Assembly: GCA_051892195.1 (NCBI GenBank)
Contig: JBJFFZ010000014.1
Span: 1 to 23,815, forward strand
DNA: 23,815 nucleotides
Source of the DNA: CAKQOE01 sp051892195
GTDB taxonomy: Bacteria; Bacillota; Clostridia; Peptostreptococcales; Anaerovoracaceae
Direction: 5' to 3'
This document shows, piece by piece, positions 8,935 through 16,897 of the stretch. The position numbers were made by a program, and so were the translations under genes. Numbering within the stretch: the stretch's first letter is position 1; the number at the start of each line of letters is the position of its first letter. Under the pieces are notes generated by a model. It saw only the letters and a program-made list of their open reading frames with translations, was not told the origin of the DNA and did no database searches.

Positions 8935-9900
8935 CTATTCAAAGATGGTGCTGAGGGATTCGTTGGAGAATACTCTTCTCATGGCCTCTGCGAAGATCGG
9001 CGCTACGGAGAGCATCCTGATTTTTTCGATCTTCTTCTCTTCCGGAAGCTGAATGGTGTTGAGCAGGATCAGCTCCTTGATGGCAGAATCCTGAATCCGC
9101 TGAATGGCAGGACCGGAGAGGACTGCGTGGGAGGCGCATGCGTAAACTTCCTTTGCGCCCATCTTTACCAGAGCGTTTGCTGCGTTTGTGATGGTGCCCG
9201 CTGTGTCGATCATATCATCTACGAGAATGGCAGTCTTGCCTTCGATGTCCCCGATGATGTTCATGATTTCTGATACGTTCGGCTTCGGTCTTCTCTTGTC
9301 CACAATGGCAATCGGGCATTCCAGAATGTTTGAGAAGGTTCTGGCTCTTGTTACGCTGCCCAGGTCAGGAGAAACGACTACGACATTGTCATCGATTTTG
9401 CCTTCTCTGATCTGTTCCTTGAAGTATCTTCCCAGGATCGGACCTCCCAGAAGGTGGTCCACAGGAATGTTGAAGTATCCCTGAATCTGCGCTGCATGGA
9501 GATCCATGGTAATGACTCTGTCCGCACCGGCAACGCTGAGCAGATCGGCTGTGAGCTTTGCTGTGATCGGATCTCTTGCCTTGGCCTTGCGGTCCTGTCT
9601 TGCGTAGCCGTAATACGGAATCACTGCGTTGATTCTTGCGGCAGAAGCTCTCTTCATGGCGTCGATCATGATCAGAAGCTCCATGAGGTTGTCGTTTACA
9701 GGATCACAGGTGGACTGGATGATGTAGACATCCTCGCCTCTTACGGTTTCCCAGAGGCTTACGGACACTTCGCCGTCGCTGAACTTGCTTACTGTGGACT
9801 TTCCAAGGCTCTTCCCCATGATGGCTGCGATTTCCTCTGCCAGCTCTGTATTTGAGTTGCCGGCGAAGATCTTAAATTCACTGAATACTCCATTTTTCAT
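8935..9900 (-). CDS. prs: Ribose-phosphate pyrophosphokinase (PRPP synthetase)
   Basis: This enzyme makes PRPP from ribose 5-phosphate and ATP for nucleotide, histidine and tryptophan synthesis. The 321-aa length is normal for class I enzymes. Visible motifs are FSDGEVSVSLWETVRG (40-55), YYGYARQDRKAKAR with the ATP-site region (96-109), DLHAAQIQG (H135), SPDLGSVTRA (177-186), the catalytic flexible loop DKRRPKPNVSEIM (K202), and the PRPP loop VDDMIDTAGT (228-237). The start has GGAG about 9 nt upstream. It follows glmU after 86 bp in the same direction, and no convincing separate promoter is visible in that gap. Identity is certain. Confidence 0.98.
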   Translation of the reverse strand: MKNGVFSEFKIFAGNSNTELAEEIAAIMGKSLGKSTVSKFSDGEVSVSLWETVRGEDVYIIQSTCDPVNDNLMELLIMIDAMKRASAARINAVIPYYGYARQDRKAKARDPITAKLTADLLSVAGADRVITMDLHAAQIQGYFNIPVDHLLGGPILGRYFKEQIREGKIDDNVVVVSPDLGSVTRARTFSNILECPIAIVDKRRPKPNVSEIMNIIGDIEGKTAILVDDMIDTAGTITNAANALVKMGAKEVYACASHAVLSGPAIQRIQDSAIKELILLNTIQLPEEKKIEKIRMLSVAPIFAEAMRRVFSNESLSTIFE

Positions 9901-9986
9901 TTTCGGTATCTCCTCTGTTTTCTTGTAGGCATTGCTATATATTGTTTAATTGCGATTTACGTTTTATCATTTAAAATCACTGATAA

Positions 9987-11369
9987 TCAGCGCTTTTTCT
10001 TTGACAGGCCTTTCTTTTCCACCCAGCCTTCTTCCACGGTCTCCCGGGCCCTTCCAACACACAGGGCTCCCGGAGGAACGTCGGTGGTAACGGTGGTTCC
10101 CGCTGCGATATAAGCGTCTTCGGCGATATGAACCGGCGCCACCAGGTTGGAATTGCTTCCGATAAACGCCCGGTCTCCCACGGCGGAGCGGTTTTTGTGA
10201 ACTCCGTCATAATTGGCAAAGATGACGCCGCAGCCGATATTGACATCCTGTCCCACATCTGCGTCCCCTATATAGGCCAGATGCGCCGCCTTTGAGCCGT
10301 CCCCGAAGTCTGCGTTCTTGAGCTCCACAAAATCTCCAACCTTGCAGCCGGAGCCCACATGAGTCCCCGGACGCATATATGCAAACGGCCCCACATGCGT
10401 ATCGTCTCCGATGGTGCTGTCCTTAATCACGGACATGAGAACGCTGGTGCCGTTTCCCACGGTGCTGTTTTCGATGACTGCGTCTTTTCCGATGACACAG
10501 CCTGTCCCGATGACCGTGCTGCCCCGAAGCTCCGTACCCGGCCAGATTTCGGTGTCGCTGCCGATCACCACATCGGGCTCGATGTATACAGAATCAGGGT
10601 CAATAATGGACACCCCTGCAAGCATATGCTTTTGAGCGATGCGCCCGCGCATCACCTTCGCTGCTGCCGCAAGCTGCACCCGGTTGTTGACGCCCATGAT
10701 CTCCTCCGGCCCCGGAGCCGTAAAAGCCCCTGCTCCTGCGCCGGATTCCACGGCCATGCCGATGAGATCCGTGATGTAGTACTCCTTCTGGGCGTTGTCA
10801 TTCCTGAGCCGTGTAATGTTTTCTCTGAGGAAAGCCGCATCAAAGCAGTACATGCCTGCATTGACCTCCTTTACCGCCTTTTCCTCCTCACTGGCATCCT
10901 TCTGCTCCACAATCCTTCGCAGGCTGCCGTCCCCGTTGCGGATAATCCGTCCGTATCCGAAGGGATCGTCAAATATGGCGGTGAGAACCGTCACTGCATT
11001 TCCGGAAGCCTCGTGATATTCTGCGAAGCGCTTCAACGTCTCCGCCGTAATCAGCGGGGTATCTCCGCACAGCACAAAAACGCCACCTTCCGCAGGAACC
11101 TCCCCCATGGCCTGCATGACTGCATGCCCGGTGCCAAGCTGCTCCGACTGCACAGCAAACTTCAGTCTGCCGTCATCGATGGTCTCCCGGACGAGATCGC
11201 CTCCATGTCCGATGACAACGATGATGTTGTCCGCACCAGCCTGGGATGCCTGAGAAGTGACGTGAGTGACCATGGGCCTGCCGCAAACCCGGTGCAGAAC
11301 CTTTGGCCGGTCTGATTTCATACGTGTTCCGGCACCTGCTGCCAGAACGATCGCTGTTTTACAGTTCAT
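9987..11369 (-). CDS. glmU: Bifunctional UDP-GlcNAc pyrophosphorylase / glucosamine-1-phosphate acetyltransferase
   Basis: GlmU acetylates glucosamine 1-phosphate and then couples it to UTP, giving UDP-GlcNAc for cell-wall synthesis. The 460-aa product has the nucleotidyltransferase signature LAAGAGTRMKS plus PKVLH in the N-terminal half (residues 9-25). A left-handed beta-helix of hexapeptide repeats runs from about residue 250. The acetyltransferase histidine is H363 in AAHLAYIGDA, the same number as in E. coli. The ATG at 11369 has GGGAGAAG upstream and starts exactly at the conserved N-terminus; a 68-codon in-frame extension upstream crosses the promoter and is rejected. It heads the minus-strand housekeeping cluster. 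UDP-GlcNAc feeds the pathway in which neighbouring murC also acts. Confidence 0.98.
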   Translation of the reverse strand: MNCKTAIVLAAGAGTRMKSDRPKVLHRVCGRPMVTHVTSQASQAGADNIIVVIGHGGDLVRETIDDGRLKFAVQSEQLGTGHAVMQAMGEVPAEGGVFVLCGDTPLITAETLKRFAEYHEASGNAVTVLTAIFDDPFGYGRIIRNGDGSLRRIVEQKDASEEEKAVKEVNAGMYCFDAAFLRENITRLRNDNAQKEYYITDLIGMAVESGAGAGAFTAPGPEEIMGVNNRVQLAAAAKVMRGRIAQKHMLAGVSIIDPDSVYIEPDVVIGSDTEIWPGTELRGSTVIGTGCVIGKDAVIENSTVGNGTSVLMSVIKDSTIGDDTHVGPFAYMRPGTHVGSGCKVGDFVELKNADFGDGSKAAHLAYIGDADVGQDVNIGCGVIFANYDGVHKNRSAVGDRAFIGSNSNLVAPVHIAEDAYIAAGTTVTTDVPPGALCVGRARETVEEGWVEKKGLSKKKR

Positions 11370-11398
11370 TATGAATCTTCTCCCGTTTTTCAATCCGA

Positions 11399-11415
11399 CT
11401 GCGTAAAACCCGCAG
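11399..11415 (-). other. Small hairpin in glmU leader
   Basis: CTGCG and CGCAG form a 5-bp stem with a 7-nt loop inside the predicted glmU 5' leader. No further meaning can be assigned. Confidence 0.3.
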
Positions 11416-11423
11416 CCCAACTC

Positions 11424-11452
11424 ATTATAAAACAATCGATACACAGGCACAA
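11424..11452 (-). promoter_or_regulatory. glmU promoter
   Basis: On the minus strand TTGTGC (-35, 11452-11447) and TATAAT (-10, 11429-11424) are separated by exactly 17 bp. The predicted leader to the glmU ATG is about 50 nt. It lies back to back with the promoter of the plus-strand transporter operon, with 23 bp between the two -35 boxes. Confidence 0.75.
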
Positions 11453-11475
11453 GGTTAAATAAGAAATAAAATGCC

Positions 11476-11504
11476 TTGCACATTTGGTGCATCAAATGTA
11501 TAAT
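11476..11504 (+). promoter_or_regulatory. Promoter of the TrpXYZ-type ABC transporter operon
   Basis: TTGCAC (11476-11481) and TATAAT (11499-11504) are separated by 17 bp, near consensus for the housekeeping sigma factor. Transcription should begin near 11511. A 5-bp hairpin (CGTCC/GGACG, 11516-11531) follows in the leader, and AGGAGG precedes the ATG at 11572. Confidence 0.8.
11480..11499. promoter_or_regulatory. Candidate operator palindrome inside the promoter spacer
   Basis: ACATTTGGTGCATCAAATGT is a 20-bp inverted repeat with a single mismatched base pair (18 of 20 positions symmetric). It fills the space between the -35 and -10 boxes, so a bound dimer would block RNA polymerase. The regulator is unknown. 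The GntR/FCD protein at 16000-16719 is one nearby candidate, and the TGGT half-site is loosely like FadR-type sites. Confidence 0.6.
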
Positions 11505-11571
11505 TCTTGCATATTCGTCCGCTTTTGGACGGTAAAAGAAAAAAGCATAAAACATGTCAGGAGGATGAATC

Positions 11572-12606
11572 ATGAAACTCAGAAAAACCCTCAGTGCGGT
11601 GCTTGCTTCCGCACTCGTTCTGGCCGCCTTTGCAGGCTGCGGTTCCCAGGGCTCAGACCCTTCCGGTTCTGCTGCAGGCGCTGACGGCGAAAGCTACTCC
11701 ATCGGTATCTCGCAGTTTGCGGAACACGGTTCCTTAGACAACTGCCGCGAAGGCTTCCTCGCAGGTCTCGCAGAAGAAGGCATCAGTGAAGAAGCCGGCA
11801 ATCTGACGGTTTCCTACCAGAATGCCCAGACTGATACCGGTACTGCAGGAACCATCGCCGACGCATTTGTTTCCCAGAAGGTCGACCTCATCTGCGCCAT
11901 CGCAACACCGAGCGCAGGCTCTGCCTACAACGCAGCCATGGGCACCGGCATTCCGGTAGTCTACACTGCAGTATCCGACCCGGTTGCCGCAGGCTTTGCC
12001 AATGAAGACGGCACAGGCATCGGAAACATCACCGGTTCCTCAGATATTCTTCCGGTAGATGCACAGCTGAAGATGATCCGCGAGATTCTTCCGGAAGCAA
12101 AGAAGATCGGGATCCTTTACACCACAAGTGAAGCAAATTCTGTCAGCACCATCGCCACTTACAAGGAGCTCGCTCCCGGCTACGGCTTTGAGATCGTAGA
12201 CACAGGCATCAACACCATCGCCGATGTTGATCTTGCCGCAGCGGACCTGGTGACAAAGGTAGACTGCATCTGCAACCTCACAGACAATACCGTTGTAGAA
12301 GCGCTCCAGACAGTGCTGGACAAGGCAAATGCACAGAAGATCCCTGTTTTCGGCAGCGAGATTGAGCAGGTAAAGAGCGGCTGCGTGGCTTCCATGGGCA
12401 TCGAATACTTTGAGCTCGGAAAGCAGACAGGCATTATGGCTGCAAAGATCCTCAAGGGCGAAGCAACTGCAGAAAGCACACCGTTTATCACTGCATCTGA
12501 AGCAGAGCTTTACATCAACACTGCAGCCGCTGAAAAGATCGGCCTTGCACTGGACGAAGCTTATGTAGCATCTGCAGTTCAGAAGTTCGACACAATCGAA
12601 GCATAA
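11572..12606 (+). CDS. ABC transporter substrate-binding lipoprotein (ABC_sub_bind family, TrpX-like)
   Basis: This is a 344-aa extracytoplasmic solute-binding protein. It has a basic N-terminus, a hydrophobic h-region and a lipobox ending FAGC (C23), followed by a Gly/Ser/Asp linker. The body (YSIGISQFAEHGSLDNCREGFLAGL, then ATPSAGSAYNAAMGTGIPVVYTAVSDPVAAGF) is typical of the ABC_sub_bind family, which includes the putative tryptophan/tyrosine-type transporter TrpX. The substrate cannot be read from sequence. No T-box leader is present, which removes one argument for an aromatic amino acid. AGGAGG lies 7 nt before the ATG. The permease and ATPase genes follow in the same direction. Confidence 0.9.
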   Translation: MKLRKTLSAVLASALVLAAFAGCGSQGSDPSGSAAGADGESYSIGISQFAEHGSLDNCREGFLAGLAEEGISEEAGNLTVSYQNAQTDTGTAGTIADAFVSQKVDLICAIATPSAGSAYNAAMGTGIPVVYTAVSDPVAAGFANEDGTGIGNITGSSDILPVDAQLKMIREILPEAKKIGILYTTSEANSVSTIATYKELAPGYGFEIVDTGINTIADVDLAAADLVTKVDCICNLTDNTVVEALQTVLDKANAQKIPVFGSEIEQVKSGCVASMGIEYFELGKQTGIMAAKILKGEATAESTPFITASEAELYINTAAAEKIGLALDEAYVASAVQKFDTIEA

Positions 12607-12638
12607 ATTCACAACAGACAAAATACATTTCAGAATTG

Positions 12639-12655
12639 CCGGGTCCCGGACCCGG
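12639..12655 (+). other. Hairpin 1 between lipoprotein and permease genes
   Basis: CCGGGT and ACCCGG form a 6-bp GC-rich stem with a 5-nt loop, 33 nt after the stop codon of the binding protein. No U-tract follows. Such structures often protect the upstream mRNA and give more binding protein than permease. Confidence 0.55.
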
Positions 12656-12678
12656 AACGCGAATATGACAACAGCACT

Positions 12679-12698
12679 GGGCGGGTTCCATCCCGCCC
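12679..12698 (+). other. Hairpin 2 between lipoprotein and permease genes
   Basis: GGGCGGG and CCCGCCC form a 7-bp perfect stem with a 6-nt loop. A direct repeat CAGCACTGG occurs at 12672-12680 and again at 12712-12720. There is no U-tract, so partial termination or mRNA stabilisation is more likely than full termination. Confidence 0.55.
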
Positions 12699-12741
12699 GT
12701 GTGATTGTCTGCAGCACTGGTTACTTTAGGAGGAATTACAC

Positions 12742-13734
12742 GTGGGTTTAATTTTAAGTGTATTCGAACAGGGTATGATATATGCCATCATGGGACTGGG
12801 CGTATACATCACATACAAGATTCTGGACTTCCCGGATCTTACGGTGGACGGCAGCTTTCCGCTGGGGGCAGCCATTGCAGCAGCAATGATCTCCAGAGAT
12901 ATGAATCCGCTCCTTCCCGTACTCGTCTCATGTATTGCAGGTGCTCTGGTAGGGTTCCTGACCGGATTAATACACGTAAAATTAAAGGTACGTGATCTGC
13001 TCTCCGGTATCATTATGATGACGGCTCTCTACACCGTTCATCTCCGCATCGCAGGCAGAGCAAATCTGCCGATCTACGGTAAAAAGACGATTTTTGAAAA
13101 TGACTTTGTCAACGGAATCTTCATCGGTCCTCTGGAGTCTTTCAAGACGGTGATCGTCATCCTGCTGGTCATGCTCATCGCCAAATACCTTCTGGACTGG
13201 TACATGAGCACAAAGTCCGGATTTATGCTCCGGGCCGTAGGGGACAATGCCACCATCGTCACCTCTTCCGGGGTGGATCAGGGAAAGGTGAAAATCATCG
13301 GCCTTGCCATCTCCAATGCTCTGGTTACGCTGGGAGGCTGCATCTATGCCCAGCAGCAGCGTTTCTACGACGCATCCATGGGACCCGGCACAGTGGTCAT
13401 CGGCCTTGCCAGCGTGATTATCGGGACAAGCCTTCTGCGGAAGGTGACGCTGGTCCGGGTCACCACCAGCGTTGTGATCGGCTCCATTCTCTATAAGGCA
13501 TGCGTGGCCATCGCCATCAAAATCGGCATGCCGTCATCCGACCTGAAGCTCATCACCGCAGTGCTCTTCCTTGTAATCCTGGTGATCAGCATGGAACGAA
13601 AGACCCGGATCAAGACGGCCGATTACGCTTCCGGCAGGCCGCAGGACACCGGCGGGGCCGGTGCACCGGGAGGTTCTGCAGATTCGGGCGCAGACAGAAT
13701 TTCAGATTCAGGAAATTCAGGAACGGAGGTGTAG
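12742..13734 (+). CDS. ABC transporter permease (BPD_transp_2 type, TrpY-like)
   Basis: This is a 330-aa integral membrane permease with about eight hydrophobic segments, for example GMIYAIMGLGVYITYKIL near the start. It carries the family signature DFPDLTVDGSFPLGAA (residues 28-43). It starts with GTG at 12742, preceded by AGGAGG with 8-nt spacing; the family N-terminus begins there. After the last membrane segment, residues from about 293 to the end form a hydrophilic tail rich in Gly, Ser and Asp (GGAGAPGGSADSGADR) that is unusual for the family. The ATPase gene starts 3 nt after its stop, so the two are translationally linked. It should form the membrane channel of the importer. Confidence 0.92.
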   Translation: MGLILSVFEQGMIYAIMGLGVYITYKILDFPDLTVDGSFPLGAAIAAAMISRDMNPLLPVLVSCIAGALVGFLTGLIHVKLKVRDLLSGIIMMTALYTVHLRIAGRANLPIYGKKTIFENDFVNGIFIGPLESFKTVIVILLVMLIAKYLLDWYMSTKSGFMLRAVGDNATIVTSSGVDQGKVKIIGLAISNALVTLGGCIYAQQQRFYDASMGPGTVVIGLASVIIGTSLLRKVTLVRVTTSVVIGSILYKACVAIAIKIGMPSSDLKLITAVLFLVILVISMERKTRIKTADYASGRPQDTGGAGAPGGSADSGADRISDSGNSGTEV

Positions 13735-13737
13735 CCC

Positions 13738-14511
13738 ATGCTGGAATTAAAGCATATTTATAAAACATACAACGCAGGGACGGTCAATGAACAGACCCTG
13801 TACAGGGATTTTAATCTTTCTGTGGAGAAAGGCGAGTTTGTTTCTGTCATCGGAAGCAACGGCTCCGGCAAAACCTCCATGCTCAACGTGATCTGCGGAA
13901 GCATCGGCATCGATGCAGGCAGCGTTCTGATCAACGGCAAGGACATTACCAGGACGAAGGATTTTCTCCGTCACCGTTTTATGGGCCGGGTGTTTCAGGA
14001 CCCTGCAAAGGGAACCTGCCCCAGCATGAACATTATCGAAAATCTTTCCATCGCGGACAACAAGGGAAAGGCCTACGGGCTTACCAGAGGCATCAACAGG
14101 GAACGGATCGAAGAATACAGGGAAATGCTCCGGGCGCTGAATCTGGGTCTGGAAGACAAGATGTACATTCCGGTAGGTTCTCTTTCCGGGGGACAGCGCC
14201 AGGCCCTGGCTCTGATTATGGCCACGCTGACGCCCATCGACTTTCTGATTCTGGATGAGCACACGGCGGCCCTGGACCCGAAGACGGCCGAGATCATTAT
14301 GGAGCTTACAGACAAAATTGTAAGAGAAAAGAAGATCACAACCATTATGGTCACCCACAATCTCCGCTATGCAGTTGAGTACGGAAGCCGGCTTCTGATG
14401 ATGCATCAGGGAGAGATTATTCTGGACAAAAAGGGCGAAGAAAAGGCTTCCACCCAGGTGGACGATATTCTCAGCATCTTTAACCAGATCAGTATTGAAT
14501 GCGGCAACTGA
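13738..14511 (+). CDS. ABC transporter ATP-binding protein (TrpZ-like)
   Basis: This 257-aa ATPase powers the adjacent permease. Walker A is GSNGSGKTS (K45), the Q-loop glutamine is near residue 87, the ABC signature is LSGGQ (149-153), and Walker B is ILDE (171-174, catalytic E174). The conserved histidine lies in MVTHNL. The start ATG at 13738 is 3 nt after the permease stop codon and has GGAGGTG upstream. The gene closes the importer operon. No terminator is seen in the 40 bp before murC, so read-through into murC is likely. Confidence 0.95.
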   Translation: MLELKHIYKTYNAGTVNEQTLYRDFNLSVEKGEFVSVIGSNGSGKTSMLNVICGSIGIDAGSVLINGKDITRTKDFLRHRFMGRVFQDPAKGTCPSMNIIENLSIADNKGKAYGLTRGINRERIEEYREMLRALNLGLEDKMYIPVGSLSGGQRQALALIMATLTPIDFLILDEHTAALDPKTAEIIMELTDKIVREKKITTIMVTHNLRYAVEYGSRLLMMHQGEIILDKKGEEKASTQVDDILSIFNQISIECGN

Positions 14512-14551
14512 TCCGCGCTTTCATGCGTGATTCAAAAGGGGGAACACGAAA

Positions 14552-15928
14552 ATGCTTGATATTAAAAATCATAAACATATCCACTGTATCGGTATCGGCG
14601 GGATCGGCCTCAGCGCTGTTGCGGAGGTCTTTCATTCCAGAGGCTACACGGTCTCCGGGTCGGATATGAAAATGTCCGATGTGACTCAGCACCTGATTTC
14701 AAAGGGAATCACTGTTTACGAGGGTCATGCGGCAGAAAATATTGCAGGGGCAGATCTGCTTGTATACTCTGCGGCTGTTTCGCCGGAAAATCCTGAGATC
14801 ATAGCCGCAAGAGAAGCAGGCATCCCGCTGGCCACCCGGGCAGAGGCTCTGGGGGCTCTCATGCAGGATTACGCCACGAGCATCGCTGTATCCGGAACTC
14901 ACGGAAAGACCACCACGACGTCCATGGTCTCTCTGATTCTGGAGCACGCAGGAACAGATCCTACCATTCTCGTGGGCGGCAATCTGCCGGAGTTCAACGG
15001 AAACGCAAAGATCGGCCACAGCGATTACTTCGTCACAGAGGCCTGCGAGTATATGGACAGTTTCCTGAGCCTGCGCCCGAAGATCGAAATCATCCTGAAT
15101 ATCGACTCCGATCATCTGGACTACTTTAAGGATATCGACCACATCGTCCGTTCCTTTGACCAGTTTTCCAGACTGGTTCCTGCAGACGGATTTATTGTGG
15201 CCTTTGACGGAAATCCCTTTGTGACAAATCTCATGCAGTCCATCGATACAAGGGTGGTGACCTTCGGCTTCACAGACAACAGTGACTTCTGTGCAAAAAA
15301 TATCAGCTTTGACAACAACGGGTATCCTGCCTTTGATGTGGTTCACGGCGGAGCCGTGCTGTGCCGCATCCAGCTGGAGATTCCGGGGGAGCACAACATT
15401 GCAAACGCTCTTGCTGCCTTTGCTGCATGCTACACCTTAGGGGTCACTGCAGACGTGATCCGGGATACCCTGGGAAAATTTACGGGAACCCAGAGACGCT
15501 TTGATGTGATTGGCACCACCGAAAACGGGGTAAAAGTTATAGATGACTACGCCCACCACCCGACAGAAATCCGCGCCACCCTGGCAGCCGCAAAGAACAT
15601 GCCTCACGGCAGGCTGTGGTGTCTGTTCCAGCCCCACACCTACACCCGTACCATGGCGCTGTTTCAGGAGTTTGCAGCCGCCTTTGACGATGCGGATGTG
15701 CTGATTATGGCGGAGATCTACGCCGCCCGGGAAAAGAACATCTACAAGATCAGCTCAAAGGAGCTGGTGACGGAGATCAAAAAACAGCAGCCGGCAAAGG
15801 AAGCGTACTACTTCAGCAGTCTGGAGGAGATCGCCACCTTTGTCCGCAACAATGCCCAGCCGGGAGATGTTGTGATCACCATGGGTGCGGGAGACATCTA
15901 TAAGGTTGCCGAAATGCTCATGAAATAA
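14552..15928 (+). CDS. murC: UDP-N-acetylmuramate--L-alanine ligase
   Basis: MurC adds L-alanine to UDP-MurNAc with ATP, the first amino-acid step of peptidoglycan precursor synthesis in the cytoplasm. The 458-aa length is normal. The Rossmann-type N-terminus HCIGIGGIGLSAVAEVFHSRG binds the UDP substrate (11-31). The ATP loop is GTHGKTTTTSM (115-125). The central domain has NIDSDHLDYF, and the hinge to the C-terminal domain carries DDYAHHPTEI. The start has GGGGGAAC upstream. In many Clostridia murC lies close to purR-spoVG-glmU in one direction. Here it is on the strand opposite glmU, with a transporter in between and no purR or spoVG. Confidence 0.98.
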   Translation: MLDIKNHKHIHCIGIGGIGLSAVAEVFHSRGYTVSGSDMKMSDVTQHLISKGITVYEGHAAENIAGADLLVYSAAVSPENPEIIAAREAGIPLATRAEALGALMQDYATSIAVSGTHGKTTTTSMVSLILEHAGTDPTILVGGNLPEFNGNAKIGHSDYFVTEACEYMDSFLSLRPKIEIILNIDSDHLDYFKDIDHIVRSFDQFSRLVPADGFIVAFDGNPFVTNLMQSIDTRVVTFGFTDNSDFCAKNISFDNNGYPAFDVVHGGAVLCRIQLEIPGEHNIANALAAFAACYTLGVTADVIRDTLGKFTGTQRRFDVIGTTENGVKVIDDYAHHPTEIRATLAAAKNMPHGRLWCLFQPHTYTRTMALFQEFAAAFDDADVLIMAEIYAAREKNIYKISSKELVTEIKKQQPAKEAYYFSSLEEIATFVRNNAQPGDVVITMGAGDIYKVAEMLMK

Positions 15929-15939
15929 TTCCGCAGTTC

Positions 15940-15948
15940 TGCTATAAT
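15940..15948 (+). promoter_or_regulatory. Extended -10 promoter for the GntR-family regulator
   Basis: TGCTATAAT is a perfect extended -10 element, located 12 bp after the murC stop codon. No good -35 box is seen, which is common for extended -10 promoters. It would give the regulator a short leader of about 45 nt, independent of the upstream operon. Confidence 0.55.
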
Positions 15949-15999
15949 TACATCTATGAGGTATTTCAGAAACCAAACTCCACGGAGGATATTATCGAT

Positions 16000-16719
16000 A
16001 TGAATGATGGAAAACTATTTGATCCGCTGCCGAAAGGCTCCATCGCAGAAATACTGGTGGAGCGGATCACAGAAGCGCTGATCAGCGGAGAGCTGAAGCC
16101 CGGGGACAAGATCCCTACCGAGGTGGAATTCAGCGAAAAGCTGGGGGTCAGCAGAAATGCCGTAAGAGAGGCCATCAAGGTGCTGGTCGCCTTCGGGATT
16201 CTGGAGATCCGGCGTCCGGAGGGAACCTTTGTGGTGGAATCCTTCCAGCAGAAGCTCTTTGACCCTATGATCTACGGAATTCTGGCAGCTCAGGGCAATC
16301 AGGATGACTTTCTGGAATTCCGGCTCACCTGCACCATGTCCGCCATGTACCTGGCCATGAAGCACGCTTCCGACGAGGATATTGATCATCTTCAGGAGCT
16401 GGGGCTCCGGTTCCGCGAAGCCATGCACGACGACAGCATGGATCTGGATGCAAAGTACAAGGCCAGCATGGACTTTAACTATTTTCTGGGAGAAATGTCA
16501 GGAAATCCTATGATGATGCAGCTGGATAATCTCATCTACCGGATCTCAAAGTATTCGCGGAGAGCCTCCATCGAATCGTCCATCCAGCAGGGAATGCCCG
16601 ATGCGCTTCCTGACAACTACCTGACTCTGGTGGAAATCGTCCGTTCCAGAGATTTTAACGCCATTCCGGGATTTCTGGAAGGCCGCAGACAGACCTGCAA
16701 GGGTTTTATCATCGATTAA
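16000..16719 (+). CDS. GntR-family transcriptional regulator, FadR/FCD subfamily
   Basis: This is a 239-aa DNA-binding regulator. The winged helix at about residues 12-78 includes LKPGDKIPTEVEFSEKLGVSRNAVREAIKVLVAFGILEIRR, the classic GntR pattern. An all-helical FCD effector domain follows (about 95-235). In FCD domains the metal site normally uses Asp and three His. In the segment before SGN (MDFNYFLGEMSGNP) the histidine position is Asn, and in DNYLTLVEIVRSRDF the usual EH is DN. The effector may therefore bind without the usual metal. The ligand is unknown. GGAGG lies upstream of the ATG. Its targets may include the neighbouring transporter promoter, which is an inference from proximity only. 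Confidence 0.92.
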   Translation: MNDGKLFDPLPKGSIAEILVERITEALISGELKPGDKIPTEVEFSEKLGVSRNAVREAIKVLVAFGILEIRRPEGTFVVESFQQKLFDPMIYGILAAQGNQDDFLEFRLTCTMSAMYLAMKHASDEDIDHLQELGLRFREAMHDDSMDLDAKYKASMDFNYFLGEMSGNPMMMQLDNLIYRISKYSRRASIESSIQQGMPDALPDNYLTLVEIVRSRDFNAIPGFLEGRRQTCKGFIID

Positions 16720-16782
16720 TCAATGAAATGATTGTACAGGAAAGCAGCGCTCTGCGCTGAAACTCCTCCCATAAAGAAACAA

Positions 16783-16838
16783 AGGGCAGATGCTCTGCCG
16801 GGTTTGATCCCGGGGAGCTCTGCCCTCTCTTTATTTTT
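16783..16838. terminator. Bidirectional intrinsic terminator between convergent genes
   Basis: AGGGCAGA (16783-16790) pairs with TCTGCCCT (16819-16826). The inner stems GCTC/GAGC and CCGGG/CCCGG sit around a TTTGAT loop. On the plus strand CTCTTTATTTTT follows; on the minus strand the complementary flank reads TTTGTTTCTTTAT. It ends the regulator gene and also the desulfurase operon. Confidence 0.85.
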
Positions 16839-16897
16839 GCGTTGCTGTTCTTATTTTCCGGCTGATATGCCGCGCGGAGCCGGCGCATCCCCGGGGA

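Noticed and set aside
10359..11315. Long plus-strand open frame (318 codons) opposite glmU
   Set aside because: It is an antisense shadow of glmU with Cys/His/Arg-rich composition and no family signature.
11505..11571. T-box or other riboswitch in the leader of the TrpXYZ-type operon
   Set aside because: The leader is only about 60 nt and lacks the T-box consensus and an antiterminator; only a 5-bp hairpin is present.
11370..11573. N-terminal extension of GlmU by 68 codons
   Set aside because: It would run through the glmU promoter and the divergent promoter; the conserved GlmU start is at 11369.
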